Below are positions 22,253 through 33,466 of a DNA stretch of 64,000 bases, piece after piece (the first letter of the stretch is position 1; the number at the start of each line of letters is the position of its first letter). Origin of the DNA: Tilletiaria anomala UBC 951 (taxonomy: Eukaryota > Basidiomycota > Exobasidiomycetes > Georgefischeriales > Tilletiariaceae). A program made the position numbers and the translations under genes. The DNA lies in assembly GCF_000711695.1 (NCBI RefSeq), contig NW_013547010.1, positions 62,001-126,000 of the forward strand, written 5' to 3'. A model generated the notes under the pieces. The model made no database searches and was not told the DNA's origin. It worked only from the letters and a program-made list of their open reading frames with translations.

Positions 22253-23317
22253 TCAGTACCGCAGCCAGCCATACTTTGCGGCTTTCTTCTCCTTCTTCCG
22301 TTCCCTGAACCTGGCGAGGTCCTTCTTCGTCAACCTCTTTTTGCCCTCCCTCTCTTCCTCCTCTTCCCTCCGTCTTTTCTCCAAGTCCTCCTGCCAAGCT
22401 TTCGTGTCGAAGAAAGCTTCCATCTGCCGATTCGCCTGGGACGCATGCGTCATGCGCGTCGGATCGTACTGCCCACCAGCGCCCAGCGTGGCCTGTGCTT
22501 GTGGAACAAATTTTCCCTTTCGAGCGTCAAAGTGCCCGACGGTACGGTATGATCCGCCTGCCGAGACTGCGCCAGCTGAGAGTGATGATGATAGCGAGGG
22601 GTCGAGGAAAGCCAAATCTGAGTCTATTCCCGTCAATTGCTCGAATATCTCGCCCTGAGACGGAGCTGCATTTGACGAGGCGCTGGCGTCGGCTTGCGCG
22701 CCTGGCTCGTGCAACTGCTGACCGTCAGCAGTAGGTTGAGCTGAGCTCGACGAGGTCAAGGGATTGATCCAAGTCGTCTCATTTGTCGCCGAGTTCCAAA
22801 AGTAATACGCGCCTCGAGACGGGTCCCAAACTGCCGCAAGGGTACGTCATCAGCTTCAAGATTTCGGCAAAACAAACTCCGAAGTGTAATGATGCCCACC
22901 TGCTTGCCATGGATGCCCTTGAGGTTGCCTCCCGTCTCCGGGGCTTTCTGAAGGAGGCTCTTCCTCTTCTGGCAATGGCGGTGCCTCATCTTCATCTTCT
23001 CTGGGCAATGATGGTGGCTCGTCTGGAAGTGGAGGCGGCCCTTCGTCTTGCGCTTCGCTAGTATTTTCGTGAGGCAAAGGTGGTGGTTCGTCTGGGAGCG
23101 GGGGCGGTCCCTCATCTTCCGCGTCTGGGTCGTCTACGCCCGTGTCACCCGCTGCGGGTGGAGATTGAGCAGAGTCTTCCCGTGAGCGGTTTGGACCCCA
23201 CTTGGAGCCATGATTTGGCCCTATTCGATCGTGTTCGTCGCCCGAAGTGGATGCTTCACCATCTTGAAACGGGGCCTTGCCCTTGCCCTTCGATGCTGCC
23301 GCTTCTCGGGAGGCCAT
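22253..23317 (-). CDS. WW-domain protein with basic C-terminus, probable RNA-processing factor
   Basis: Exons 22900-23317 and 22253-22830 give 331 aa. The N-terminal half is acidic and proline-rich, with a repeated GPPPLPDEPP unit that could itself be a WW ligand. The WW domain starts at the splice junction: VWDPSRGAYYFWN then TNETTWINP, with both signature Trp and the YYFWN core. The C-terminus is strongly basic and helical (LTKKDLARFRERKKEKKAA, ending in WLRY). A single WW with such a tail is seen in fungal splicing-associated proteins; the precise ortholog is not recognised. Divergent from DUS1. Confidence 0.85.
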
Positions 23318-23965
23318 GCTGCTGATATGAAGAAATTCGGAACGAGCTATCGGTTTGGCTCCTTCCCTTGATCGATGCTGTTCACACCCAGGCTACCGGT
23401 CCTGAGACGTCCAAGCCATCCAACATACATCGACTTGAAGGGACGCATGAGGTCGAGGACTAAAATGACGAAGGGAGGCTGAGTGGATGACCGATGACTT
23501 CACTTCTGCTTGTTGGGCGGGATTGCGGCCTGGTAATTCATCACTGGGCTCAGACAGGTTGCAGTTTTTTGGCAGTTCCGCCCACGAGGTGAAGTGAATT
23601 GTGGAATATGTCCCTGTGGTCTCTCTGCTCTGCTTTTCAAACCTCCTGGTCAGGTTGGATCCATCTCTTCTAGACCAGGTGTTTCAAGTTCCAAAACTCA
23701 TGCCCCCGCTTGCTAGCCGGCCGCAGAGCTTGCAGAGAAGGTCACATAGTCCAAGCAACAGTCAGCAGACTTACCGCTCGCGGACATTTCCGGATTCCCA
23801 GGCTGCCAACGAACGGAGCCACGCTGTTGCACCCGTTCGCCCACAATACTTTTTATTTTCAGCAGGGGAGGGCTGTGGTCTGCAGTGCGCGGAACCATTC
23901 GCTCTTCCTCCAGTCGATTGCTCTCGGTACCTTTCAGTGTGTCTTGGGCGGCACCGGCTCCGACC
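23318..23965. promoter_or_regulatory. Divergent intergenic region, WW protein / DUS1
   Basis: 648 bp separating two outward-facing starts. The DUS1 frame is open upstream of its first ATG to about 23885 but only from a GTG, so I place this as leader. Confidence 0.5.
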
Positions 23966-25744
23966 ATGACTTCTGTCGCGCATGCAGTGGCAGGCTTTAC
24001 CCATGCCAATGCCTCGACGTCGTCGTTGGCTGACTCCTTGAGCAGCCTGCAGGGATCGAGCAGCGGCAGCCATGTCTCCTCTTCGCTGGGCACTGAAGAC
24101 ACAGCCATCCCAGACCTTGAATCCTTCCCACCAAGCGGCGTTCCAAAGCACGAGAAGCTGAGCGGCTACGAGTTTTACCGCTCTATTGGTTCGCCTCGCA
24201 AGATCGTTGCCCCGATGGTAGAGGGCTCCGAATTGGCTTGGAGGGTACTCAGCAGGCGGCTTGGTGCCGATCTATGCTACAGTCCAATGATCAACTCCAA
24301 GATGTACGCTGGTACAGCAAAGGGGAAAGCGCGACCTGCTTTCCGCGAGAACAACTTTTCAAAGAAGCACGCCGAAGAGGGTGCGAGTGCGATTACGCGA
24401 ACCGGGAACGCAAAGGACACTGATCGGCCACTGATCGTGCAAGTGGGTACGCATGGCTTTTCCGTCACTTCTAGGATTTACTGACAGTATTCCCCGCTTA
24501 TTCAGTTCTGTGGAAACGAACCGGCTCTCCTTCTCGAATCAGCGCTGGACGTCCAAGATCACTGTGACGCCGTCGACCTGAATCTAGGCTGTCCGCAAAA
24601 CATTGCCAAGCGCGGTCATTACGGTGCATTCCTGCAAGAGGACTGGTCACTCATCTTTTCGCTCATCAATACACTCCATCTGGAGCTCAAGGTCCCTGTT
24701 ACGGCCAAAATGCGTGTTTTCCCAAGCGTGGAACGCACTGTGGCATATGCAAGGATGCTCGAACGAGCAGGCGCACAGTTTATTGCGGTCCATGGCAGGA
24801 CGAGGGAGATGAAAGGGCACAAAACCGGCCTCGCGGATTGGAAGAAGATTGCAGCTGTCAAGCAGGCCGTAAAAGTGCCGGTGTTCGCTAACGGAAACGT
24901 CCTCTACCCAAAGGATGTCGAAGATGTCCTGCGAGTTACCGGAGCTGATGGCGTCATGAGTGCTGAGGGCAATCTATACAATCCAGCTATCTTTGAGGAA
25001 AAGTCATTCTCCTCTGAGATGGAAGACTCAGCAGATGCAGGGCCCTCGAGGCCACCAATTGTCAAGCCTGTTGCGCAGTTTCCATTCATTCCCGATCTGT
25101 GCGACGAGTATCTCGACATCATCGTTGCGCTCAAGACCCCAGCCTCGCCACCAGCTTGCAAATCTCACATGTTCAAGCTCGCGCGCCCTGCACTGGAAGT
25201 ACACCCAGATCTGCGTCGAGTGTTTGGTCAGGCGAAATTGATTCCAAGTGCAGAGGGTGAGGAGCGTGTGAAGGAGTACCGAGCGGCAATCCATACGCTA
25301 CGGGAGAGGCTCGAGGCAGATATGCAAAAGGAAGAATACCTACGCCCGCCTGAGGTGCCGCGCAAGCACTCAGCTTCGCTCCTCGATGCAGCATCTGACG
25401 CAGACGTGAAGCATGCTTCGCTGAACGACGCATCTGATCCGGACCGACCAGCCTACATTCCGCATTGGCTCGCTCAGCCTTACTTCCGTCCGCCCATGCC
25501 TCCCGAAGAGCTGGAGAAACAGGCCAAGCTCAAGGAGGCGAAACAGAAGAACAAAGATAAGAATCCTTCCCATGGAAGGCTGATAGAAATCAAGGACGTA
25601 CAGGCGAGGGCAGATGAGGCAGAGAATCAGGACGAAGACGAGCTGGTGAACGAAGCTGGTCTATCGACCAGCAAACGAAAGCAAGAGGGTGAGGGAGAGG
25701 AGGGAGAGTCGGCTGACAAGAAGAAGTTGAAAGTGGGTGCCTGA
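23966..25744 (+). CDS. DUS1: tRNA-dihydrouridine synthase (Dus1 type)
   Basis: Exons 23966-24442 and 24506-25744 give 571 aa, starting at the first in-frame ATG. It reduces uridine in the tRNA D-loop with FMN and NADPH. Conserved parts are RKIVAPMVEGSELAWR, CYSPMINSKMY, FCGNEPALLLESA, the catalytic-cysteine loop VDLNLGCPQNIAKRGHYGAF, AKMRVFPSVERTVAYAR, AVHGRTREMKG and ANGNVLYPKDVEDVL. The 70-residue N-terminal lead is Ser-rich. The C-terminus is a long charged tail (SKRKQEGEGEEGES, KKKLK) before the stop at 25744. A donor-like GTGGGT at 25733 within this tail could instead splice in frame to the following TPR gene; see the separate finding. Confidence 0.92.
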
Positions 25745-25798
25745 GAAGGATCACATGTATGGTAGACCGCTCGATGCTGATTCCCACGATATGCATAG

Positions 25799-26684
25799 GA
25801 CCTGCTTGTTGATGCGCAAGTGCTTAAAGCCGAGGCAAATGAAGCTTTCGCGAAGGGCCAGTGGGATCGTGCTGTTTGCCTCTACGACGACGCTATCGCG
25901 CTCCTGCCTGCGCGCCACAGGATGGACGACGAAGGATCCGATGATAGTGGAGACGAGATGCAGGCGCAAGACAAGGGAAAGGGCAAAGCGACCGTGGAGG
26001 AGGAGGGCGAGCTCAAGACGCCCGCTGTGCTCGCCGAGGAGCAGGAGGTGTCGAAGCTGCGCGCAACATTGTACTGCAACATGGCGGCTTGCCACCTCAA
26101 GCTCGAGCAGTACAAAGTGGCCGTTGCTGCTTGCGGAGAAGGTGAGCGCCAATGCAGGAGGGGAACATGTGCCCGCTCTGAACAATGTTTCTTCCTCGGA
26201 ACCTTCTTTTCACAGCTTTGCTGGACGCTCCAGGCTACGTCAAAGCGTTGCACAGGCGGGCCACGGCTAATGAGCACATCGGCAATTGGTCTGGTGTTTC
26301 ATCAGCCCTAGATGGTAATATCTTTTCGAAGCTACTGCCGTTTCCGTTCGTCTCGCTGATGCATTTCGACTTGTTTGCAGACCTCAAGGTCCTGCTTACA
26401 CTTAAAGACACGCCTGCATCGCTAAGGCCATCGATCCGCAATAAGATCGCTCAGTTGGAGCCGATGGCAAAGCAGCTCGGAGAGAAGGAGAAGGACGAGA
26501 TGGTGCAGAAATTGAAAGGTATTGGAGACAGTATCCTCGGACACTTTGGCCTGTCCACCAAGAACTTCAAGTTCAAGCAGCAGGTGAATTTCTTTGACAC
26601 CACACGAGCTATATCACGCAAAGGCTGACATTTATTCTTTGCGCACAGGCCGGCGGAGGATACAGCATGGACTTCATCCGTTGA
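25799..26684 (+). CDS. TTC1: TTC1-like tetratricopeptide repeat protein (5' end unresolved)
   Basis: Exons 25799-26141, 26216-26314, 26381-26583 and 26649-26684 code 226 aa. Three TPR-like units are seen (LKAEANEAFAKGQWDRAV, CNMAACHLKLEQYKVAV, KALHRRATANEHIGNWSG). The C-terminal signature of TTC1 (GIGDSILGHFGLSTKNF then GGGYSMDFIR) makes the family clear. Members are small co-chaperone or adaptor proteins. The frame has no ATG of its own between the in-frame stop at 25796 and the first TPR. The first exon starts after an AG at 25798, so an upstream exon is required. It may be an ATG-only exon at 25757-25759 joined by a 39 bp intron, or the end of DUS1 (donor after 25732, 66 bp intron), which would make one 794 aa protein. 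Confidence 0.85.
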
Positions 26685-26691
26685 GTCTGGT

Positions 26692-28514
26692 CTATGATTT
26701 CGACCAGACACCGTGAGGGTGTGTTTTCTGTGTAAATAGAGGGAAAGCCGACACCTCTCATTTAGCCTCCCCCTTTTGGCCATGGCGTGTAGGGGGAAAT
26801 CACTCACATTGGCAGGAATTGAAAGAGAGGCGAGGGCAGCACATACGCTCCTTCCTGCCCACCGCTCCAGAAGCTCTACTTCGTCAGGCGTAATGAAAGC
26901 TGAGGTTGTGCGATTTGCAAAGCTGGAATAGGCGCAAGCATTACATGCATGTTGCATCCGTCAGGTTCTGCTGAGGGGTGTCCAAACAAAGGCGACAGGG
27001 AACTGCTCTTGCCGACTCACATCATCTGCACGGCTCCGGTCTTGATCTTGGGCGCCTCTGGCTCTGCGCTGACATTGTTGGCGCATAAAGCCAAGTGATT
27101 GATCAAGAACGTCTCCATTTCTAGCGTCGAGATGCCGGGATGCCTCTGCTCTAGGACTTCGATGAGATTTGTATTTGCGTCTAGGAATGCTGCATCTTGA
27201 CGGCCTTGCGAGCCATAGAAGCTGGTTCATAGACGGACGATTCATGAGCCTCAGACCAGGATGAGGACTCGGACCAAAGCGCACAGACATACCTATCAGC
27301 ACTGGCGTTCATCACGTTGCCCTGGACCTTTGCCTTGGCGCCATGAAAGAATCCATCTTTGACCTCAGGCGTCTGCTCCTCCAGAGCCTTGAGCAAAGTG
27401 TCATGTACTTCGCGGTCGCAGTCTAAGGGCTGGCTAATGTTATAAGGCTCTATGGAATCAGACGCGCGCTGCTCGGCTGTGGTGGTGGGATGAAAATAGT
27501 CGTAGTTTCTCGTGATGCCAAAGGATGTAAACGGCACGACGACGGTGCCGATTGGGAGGGTGGGATTCAGGGACCCGCACTTGGTGGAAGTTGAGCGAAT
27601 GGGTCAGATGGATGTGTTCATTGAAAGGTATATTCTCTGATTGCTGCAGCTCACCGAGCCTAGGCTGCACAAATGGATAGCGAATAGCAGGTAGTTCTCA
27701 GTCGGAATTCTCACTCGGGGACATGTGAACGGCGTTTGTGCAAGCGATTCTCACCGTACTACGATCATGTCTCCCTGAACAACGGCACGGCATTCGCGAA
27801 TGAAGAAGTCAACGACGGGGAACCCCATGCCGATCGCGACGACCGTGATGGGGACACCGTCGAATGTGCCGGTCAAAGTCAGCTGGATTGTGCGTTATTT
27901 TCAGGCGAAAGGACGAGAGCGTGGGTGAAACGGTGGAAGCGGTGTAAGTAAGGTTTGCACGGATAGTTTTCGGGATGCTTCAGAGCCGTACAAAATTCCT
28001 CTGCGAGTTGTGCTCAAAGAGAGCCTTGCCGCCGTCGAATTGGCTTGCGATTCGATGGGCGCGAACATGATCGCCGACGGTGATCTGGAGGCTCATAGAA
28101 ACAGGCCGTTCATGGAGGCACAATTCGTTAGTCACACACGTCAGATCTTGTAGTTTGTACAATTGATAGACGAGCTACCTACGATTCGATTCGCAACCCT
28201 GGAATGAGGCGAGGTCAGACGCAGTGCAGACGAACGCCAAAGAAGGCGGGGTGACAGTAATGAAAAGGCTATACCGAAGGAGTTGCATAAAGTAAGCCAA
28301 CTAACTCACTGTCCAGCTTTCGTACCGACCTGAACGCAACGTGTGCCCCGGAGGAAATGAAGAGCAAAAAGAGCGCATAAGTGACACCAAGCCCGTTGCT
28401 TTATATGTGCACGATGCGAAGTGGACGAAAGCGGGAGCAAGAGACACTACCCACATGATACGTGCGGCCCTCGGCGTCGCGCGGGAAGTTGGCGTCGAGG
28501 AGCACTTCCTTCAT
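26692..28514 (-). CDS. Nucleoside phosphorylase (uridine phosphorylase type), 10 exons
   Basis: Exons 28455-28514, 28310-28329, 28183-28198, 27992-28084, 27755-27882, 27655-27664, 27293-27579, 27021-27221, 26808-26922 and 26692-26727 give 321 aa with every phase consistent. It belongs to the PNP/UDP phosphorylase superfamily, which cleaves nucleosides with phosphate to a free base and ribose-1-phosphate. Seen are NFPRDAEGRTYHVG, QVANRI, TVGDHVRAHRIA, GTFDGVPITVVAIGMGFP (catalytic core), the LGSCGSLNPTLPIGTVVVP turn, and the terminal HPHGVWSKS. Uridine rather than purine specificity is judged from resemblance to eukaryotic uridine phosphorylases and is less sure. Three exons are only 20, 16 and 10 nt long. 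Its stop lies 7 bp from that of the convergent TTC1-like gene. Confidence 0.88.
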
Positions 28515-29109
28515 CTTGGGGGCCCTGTTCAGTTGTCAACTGTCTCGGAACCCGATACGTCGCTGTCGTGTTTGGTGCGGCAGTCTGAATGCTTCCTGTG
28601 CATCTGGTTGATGAGATTGCACAGTGGCCATAGCGGGGTCACCGGTCGACACGATCATTTCCAAGCTGTTGCTGTTGGGCCGCCGCGTGCGGAGTGCTGC
28701 ACGGGCCCACGGGGCTTTTCTGAAGTCTTCGCTAGAGTGTCTCCCACTCTCGTTCGGTTACGACCTCCAGTAACCATAGCCGACGACCACATACGCATTA
28801 ACCATCCAACACTCAACACCTCTTTCAACGCAGACCAACGATTGGCTTTCGATTAGTACAATCCTTAAATAGGCCATCATGCCTGAAGTCTCATCTGGGC
28901 CATAGTGGAGTCCTGATACAAATGTCGTTTGCAAAAACTGGTTGCATGCCCAAATCTATTTACAGGTATATTCGTAGTAGAGAAACATCGCCCGGAAACC
29001 CATGTAATGCTGATGGCTTCAGCGTACGATACTTTTGATGCTGATGATCGCCTCTGTCCGCTTCAAAAGCCGACTGATGATATAAAAGATATTGAGGAAT
29101 ACATGGCAC
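28515..29109. other. Intergenic: phosphorylase promoter and PHO84 3' flank
   Basis: 595 bp. The part next to 28514 is the upstream region of the phosphorylase. The part near 29110 should hold the PHO84 transcript end. Nothing else was recognised. Confidence 0.5.
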
Positions 29110-30930
29110 TTATGCCGCCGGGCCCATGTCCGCCTTGGCGGCGAGCTCCTCGCGGTCGATCAGGTCAGCATCGCGCCCCTTGGTCTCGGGCACAAGGAAG
29201 TACGTGACGATGGCGCCGAGAATCGAGATGCCGACGAACTGCCCATTTGTAACGCCAAGCGCCGAAGAAGTCAGTGGTTCGTACACAAGCGGAGAAGAAA
29301 TTCCACCAGCAGACTCACGATCCAGAAGTCGACTTCAGTGCCTCGGTCGCCGCCGATCTGGCTAGCGATGGCGCTGAAACCGAGCGAGGCGAGGATGGCA
29401 CCGCACTTGCCGCAGGCGGCGGAAATACCGTGTGCACCGGCACGGACACGCGTTGGGAAAGCCTCGGCGGGGATGATGAACGTCGTGGCGTTGGGGCCGA
29501 AGTTGAAGAAGAGCTGGAGGAAGACGAAGACCACGAAGAAGCCAGCGGTATCCTTCTTGAGCCAGTGGAACGTGCCAGCGAGAATACCAAGGAAGAGCGC
29601 GTTGAGCAGGAAGCCGACGAGCTGGATCGGTTTGCGGCCAATGCGCTCGATTGTCGCCATGGTGAAGAAGTACCCCGGCAAGAAACCAGCTACGGTGATG
29701 ATCAGGTTGCCGGTCGCGGTCCTCATCAACTTGGACCACTGGCCCTCGGGCGTGGCGGCACCATTGGTGAAGCCGATGGCAGAAAGAATCGTGGAGGTGT
29801 TAAGGTTGATGCCGTAGAAGGTGATGTCGACCAGGAACCATGCAAGAGAAGTACCAATGAGGATCTTAAGGTGCCGCCACTCGGAAAAGTACTCAATAAA
29901 CTCGTTGTGCGCCTTCTTGCCGATGGTGGTAAACTTGAGGCCAACTGCCTGGTTCTCCATAGACGAAACATCGCTGGCGTCGCCGTCAGTGGGCTTCTTG
30001 TTCAGGTCATCGTCCGAGTCGACCGGGGCGGCGACCATGCCCTGCTGAGCGAGGATCTCAGGGTCATCCTGGATGCGACGAGCCTGGGTGAAACGCGTCG
30101 ACTCGACCAGAGTGAGGCGGAAGTAGAGTACGGCAAATGCAGGGACGAGAGCGAGACCCTGCATGACGCGCCACGCACCAGTCAGGCGGGCGTAGTCACC
30201 AGCGACGACGGGGCCACGGTAAGCAGCAATAACGACGACGGCAACGACGGCACCAACAAGGTTACCCCAGCCCTGGTTAGAGAAGATCCATGAGAGTAGA
30301 AAGCCACGCTTCTTAAGGTGGGCACGGTCGGAGACGACGGCAGCGGACATGGGGTAGTCACCGCCAATGCCGATACCCATGACGAGACGCCAGCCGAAGA
30401 TCCACTTGGTGACACCGTCGGGGCCGAGGTAGTTGGGGGCAGAGATCATGATAATAATGGCAACGATGACGATGATAAGCTCTTTGCCGTAGACGGCCGA
30501 GCGACCGAACGAGTCGCCGAGGAGACCGAAGGCGACCTGTCCGATGACGTTACCAATGTTGGCGGACGCCTTCAAGACACCGCCGTTCAGACCCCAGTCG
30601 ACGTTGCTCTTGAAGTGGTGGGCACCCTTGGAGGGGTCGGGGAAGTAGGCAAGCAGGATGACGGCGTACATCATGTTAATGCTGTGAGAGTCATCGAGTG
30701 GAGGGGGCTCACAAATCAGAAAGGATTTGTGCGCCACAGCAAGCAACGATACAAACTCACATGAACAGGTCGTACGCGTCCATCATAAAACCGACACCGG
30801 CGATGGAGAGCAGCTTGACCTCACCGAGCGTGATGCCAAGGAAGGCCTTCTCCTTCTTCTCGACGAGGGCAAGGGGCGCGTTGCCCTTGGCGCCCGAGTG
30901 GTAGGCATCGAGATCAGCACCGAACGGCAT
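29110..30930 (-). CDS. PHO84: Inorganic phosphate/proton symporter (PHO84 family, MFS)
   Basis: Exons 30761-30930, 29319-30681 and 29110-29238 give 553 aa with about twelve membrane spans. Family marks are FMMDAYDLFM at span 1 (Asp residues used in phosphate/proton co-transport), GQVAFGLLGDSFGR, the signature GIGIGGDYPMSAAVVSD between spans 4 and 5, ESTRFTQA before a central cytosolic loop, and FNFGPNATTFIIPAEAFPTR in the second half. The C-terminus is VPETKGRDADLIDREE. It imports phosphate across the plasma membrane. Phosphate-starvation control through CACGT-core sites is typical of the family; two CACGTT motifs lie about 435-455 bp upstream. Confidence 0.94.
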
Positions 30931-31363
30931 CTTGTTTGTTGCAAGTGTCGTGCGGGTGAATGAGTGGAGGAAGAGGGTGCGTTCGAAGCGCTGCTGCGGG
31001 CTTCCTGTAAGAAGCGCGTTGCAGAGGGTGGAGACGACGAAGCGCGAGGATGTTGGTGCAGGTCACAGGGATGGAAGTTATGGAAGTGAGAAGAGGGAGG
31101 GAGGGAGGTTCTTCTTATATCCTTGCTCTTTGCTAGCTAACCAGACGACGAAACGTAAAAAAAAAAAGATAAAAAGCCCATCTGTCTCGAATGCAGAGGC
31201 GATGGCGGCGGCATGAAATTGCGTCCTCTGAACACACAGAGCCGCACACGGGAAGCAATCAGCGGCGGCGGTATGGCGGACGTTTGCACCGGAGAGGGCA
31301 GGGTTGCGTGCCGACAAGTGCGGGAGGAGCTCTCTCGGCCAGCAACAAGGGTATGCATAGTTT

Positions 31364-31384
31364 CACGTTCCTTCCACGCACGTT
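31364..31384. promoter_or_regulatory. Two CACGTT motifs upstream of PHO84
   Basis: CACGTT occurs at 31364-31369 and 31379-31384, 15 bp apart. CACGTK is the core bound by Pho4/NUC-1 type bHLH regulators of phosphate genes. The match is short and could be chance. Confidence 0.3.
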
Positions 31385-32329
31385 CTCAAAACGCCACACC
31401 CCCACTGCCCTGTGCACACAAACACACGCAGGGAGCGCCTTTGGGCATTCGGCCAGCCATTGCTCGCAACACCGCAGCTTATAGCCCCCACAGCCGTACG
31501 TATAGGATTAGATGTAGTGTTTGTGCGTCCTTTCAAAGCACTTATCTGGTGTCCAGTCAGTCGCAAACGTTCAGACACTGCGTTTACACTGGCCAAAAAG
31601 CAACGCTATCGTGCCGTCGGAAGGCGAACTTTTGTTCCAGGACAGCGGCCCGTGCAGCGTTCATGCAATCAATGTTACACAGCAGCTCTTTGTGTTCATT
31701 TTGAGCTCGTCGCACCACACGCCGCTCTTCGCCCCGCTTGCTGCGACTCAACTGTCGAGGGGTCTCTGACTCTGTCTTAGGTGTGCAGGTCACACTGGAC
31801 GCAAAGCCTTATCCCGCCTGCCCCTGCAGCCGCCGGGAGGCCTCTCTCAATCTCCCGCTCCTGCGGCTCAACCTGGCAGGGCCACCTGACGTGGCCTTCC
31901 ACGGTCCAGGCCCGGACTCGGCGACGGCAACTCGCAAGAAGAAAAAATATCAGCCTAGGTCCAACGTGGATCCTCATGCGGCCTCTAGCGTGACTTGCGT
32001 GTGTGACAGTGGTCAACGTGCACACGTTCTCGCATTCTGATTGGCTGCTGCTGAATGTGCCAAGCCCTCCCTCTCATGCTCCGTGGGGAAAAACTGGGCA
32101 GATGAAACACATCCACACCACACAGGGCACGTGTAAGAGGGCCGCGGGACGATTCAGCTGCGCCAACAGACGCAGTGCATGATCATGATACCGGAAAGTT
32201 CGCGGTGGCGGCAGTTTGGCGGTGAGTTGCTCTCTGGGAAGTTTGTCAACTTGAGTTGGGCATAGCGTCAGTGTATGTGCTGTGAACATTTTGAAGAAAA
32301 AAATCTGCAAGTGGAATGTTCGTGTAGCT

Positions 32330-32347
32330 CATACATACGTATGTATG
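32330..32347. repeat. 18 bp perfect palindrome
   Basis: Reads CATACATACGTATGTATG, identical to its reverse complement. It may form a cruciform or bind a dimeric factor; no neighbour suggests a role. Confidence 0.75.
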
Positions 32348-33085
32348 TACTTTGAGTGCACATTAGGCTGATCACCGATAATTATTTGACATTACCGATC
32401 TGGCTTACGGTCGAATCCCGAAACGACGGTAAGGTGGAAAATGACATACAATGTATCGCAGACTATTGGCAGGTTACACTGCTACACATGCTCAGCAGAT
32501 TTGATCATGAGACGCATTCTAGCATAGGGTGCGCAAAGGCAGATATTAGAATACCACGTCACAGAACGAACGACACCGCCTTTCTCATCGTCATCGTGTC
32601 GTTAGTTGACTGCAACGATGCATTTTTCCGCCGCGTCGCGTTTCATGTAGAGTATCATTGATCCAACATTTGCAACAGTCATCATTCTCACTCCTGCTTC
32701 TTATCTCTTTCCCCTCCGTCTTGCATCCTAGATCGGTAATGTCGCGCATACAACATCCACATCTCTTTCTTCGGTAGCATCTTCTCGCGTAGACTTCTCA
32801 ACATCGACAGCAGGACGATTTGGCCTCTTGGCTCTAGTCCGCGACTGTCCGGCGAAGTGGTCAAGGCGGTGCCGCCGAATTCAAGCAAGGGAATGGAATT
32901 GGAATAAAAGGAAGAGTATTGCATGTAACTACCCCGCTGAATGAAGGAAGACTAGGTTTGCTCAGATACGCATTTCTACACGCACTTTCGTTTGGCGAAT
33001 TGCTTCTGAGAAGCATTCGCGAGACTCGGCGCACGAAAGCCTCCCTTGAACATACTCTCATACATTTCGCCCATGGCGGCATGGA

Positions 33086-33466
33086 CTAAAAGACTTCTAT
33101 TTCACCATCCCAGCTACCTGGGATGGGCCTTTCCCCTTGGCCTCCCTTAGCTACCCCGGAAACTCGGGCCGCATCGTGTGCGTGCTGAACGCTCCCGTTA
33201 CGGCCTGAGGACCACAAGCCGCCGAGGCCCAGAGGTGTCACAGCGCCGTCGCCACCGTCAGTAATCACTAGACAAGAATGGATCGGGCGATCAGTCCACG
33301 GTCTATGCTCCCAATTGATGACATCAGGTGTTATGCAGTCATCATCCGGGCATAAATACCATCGGATGTTAAAAGGTGAAGTCACTAGTCTGAATGTCAG
33401 TAGACGAGGCCTCTGAACTTTCGGACATGTACGATTAGGGACGCTAGTTGGTAATGCTCCTGACAC
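33086..33466 (-). other. Possible exon of an unresolved gene
   Basis: An open frame of about 126 codons with Trp/Cys-rich text (NIRWYLCPDDDCITPDVINW, DGGDGAVTPLGLGGLW). A plausible 3' splice site lies before it at about 33466. Upstream frames at 33476-33734 could be joined in more than one way. There is no signal peptide and no known family, and it may be a decayed gene. Confidence 0.25.

Noticed and set aside
29274-30293. Long open frame (about 340 codons) on the plus strand opposite PHO84
   Set aside because: It is exactly antisense to the membrane-protein exon, charged and without motifs, so it is a codon-bias shadow.
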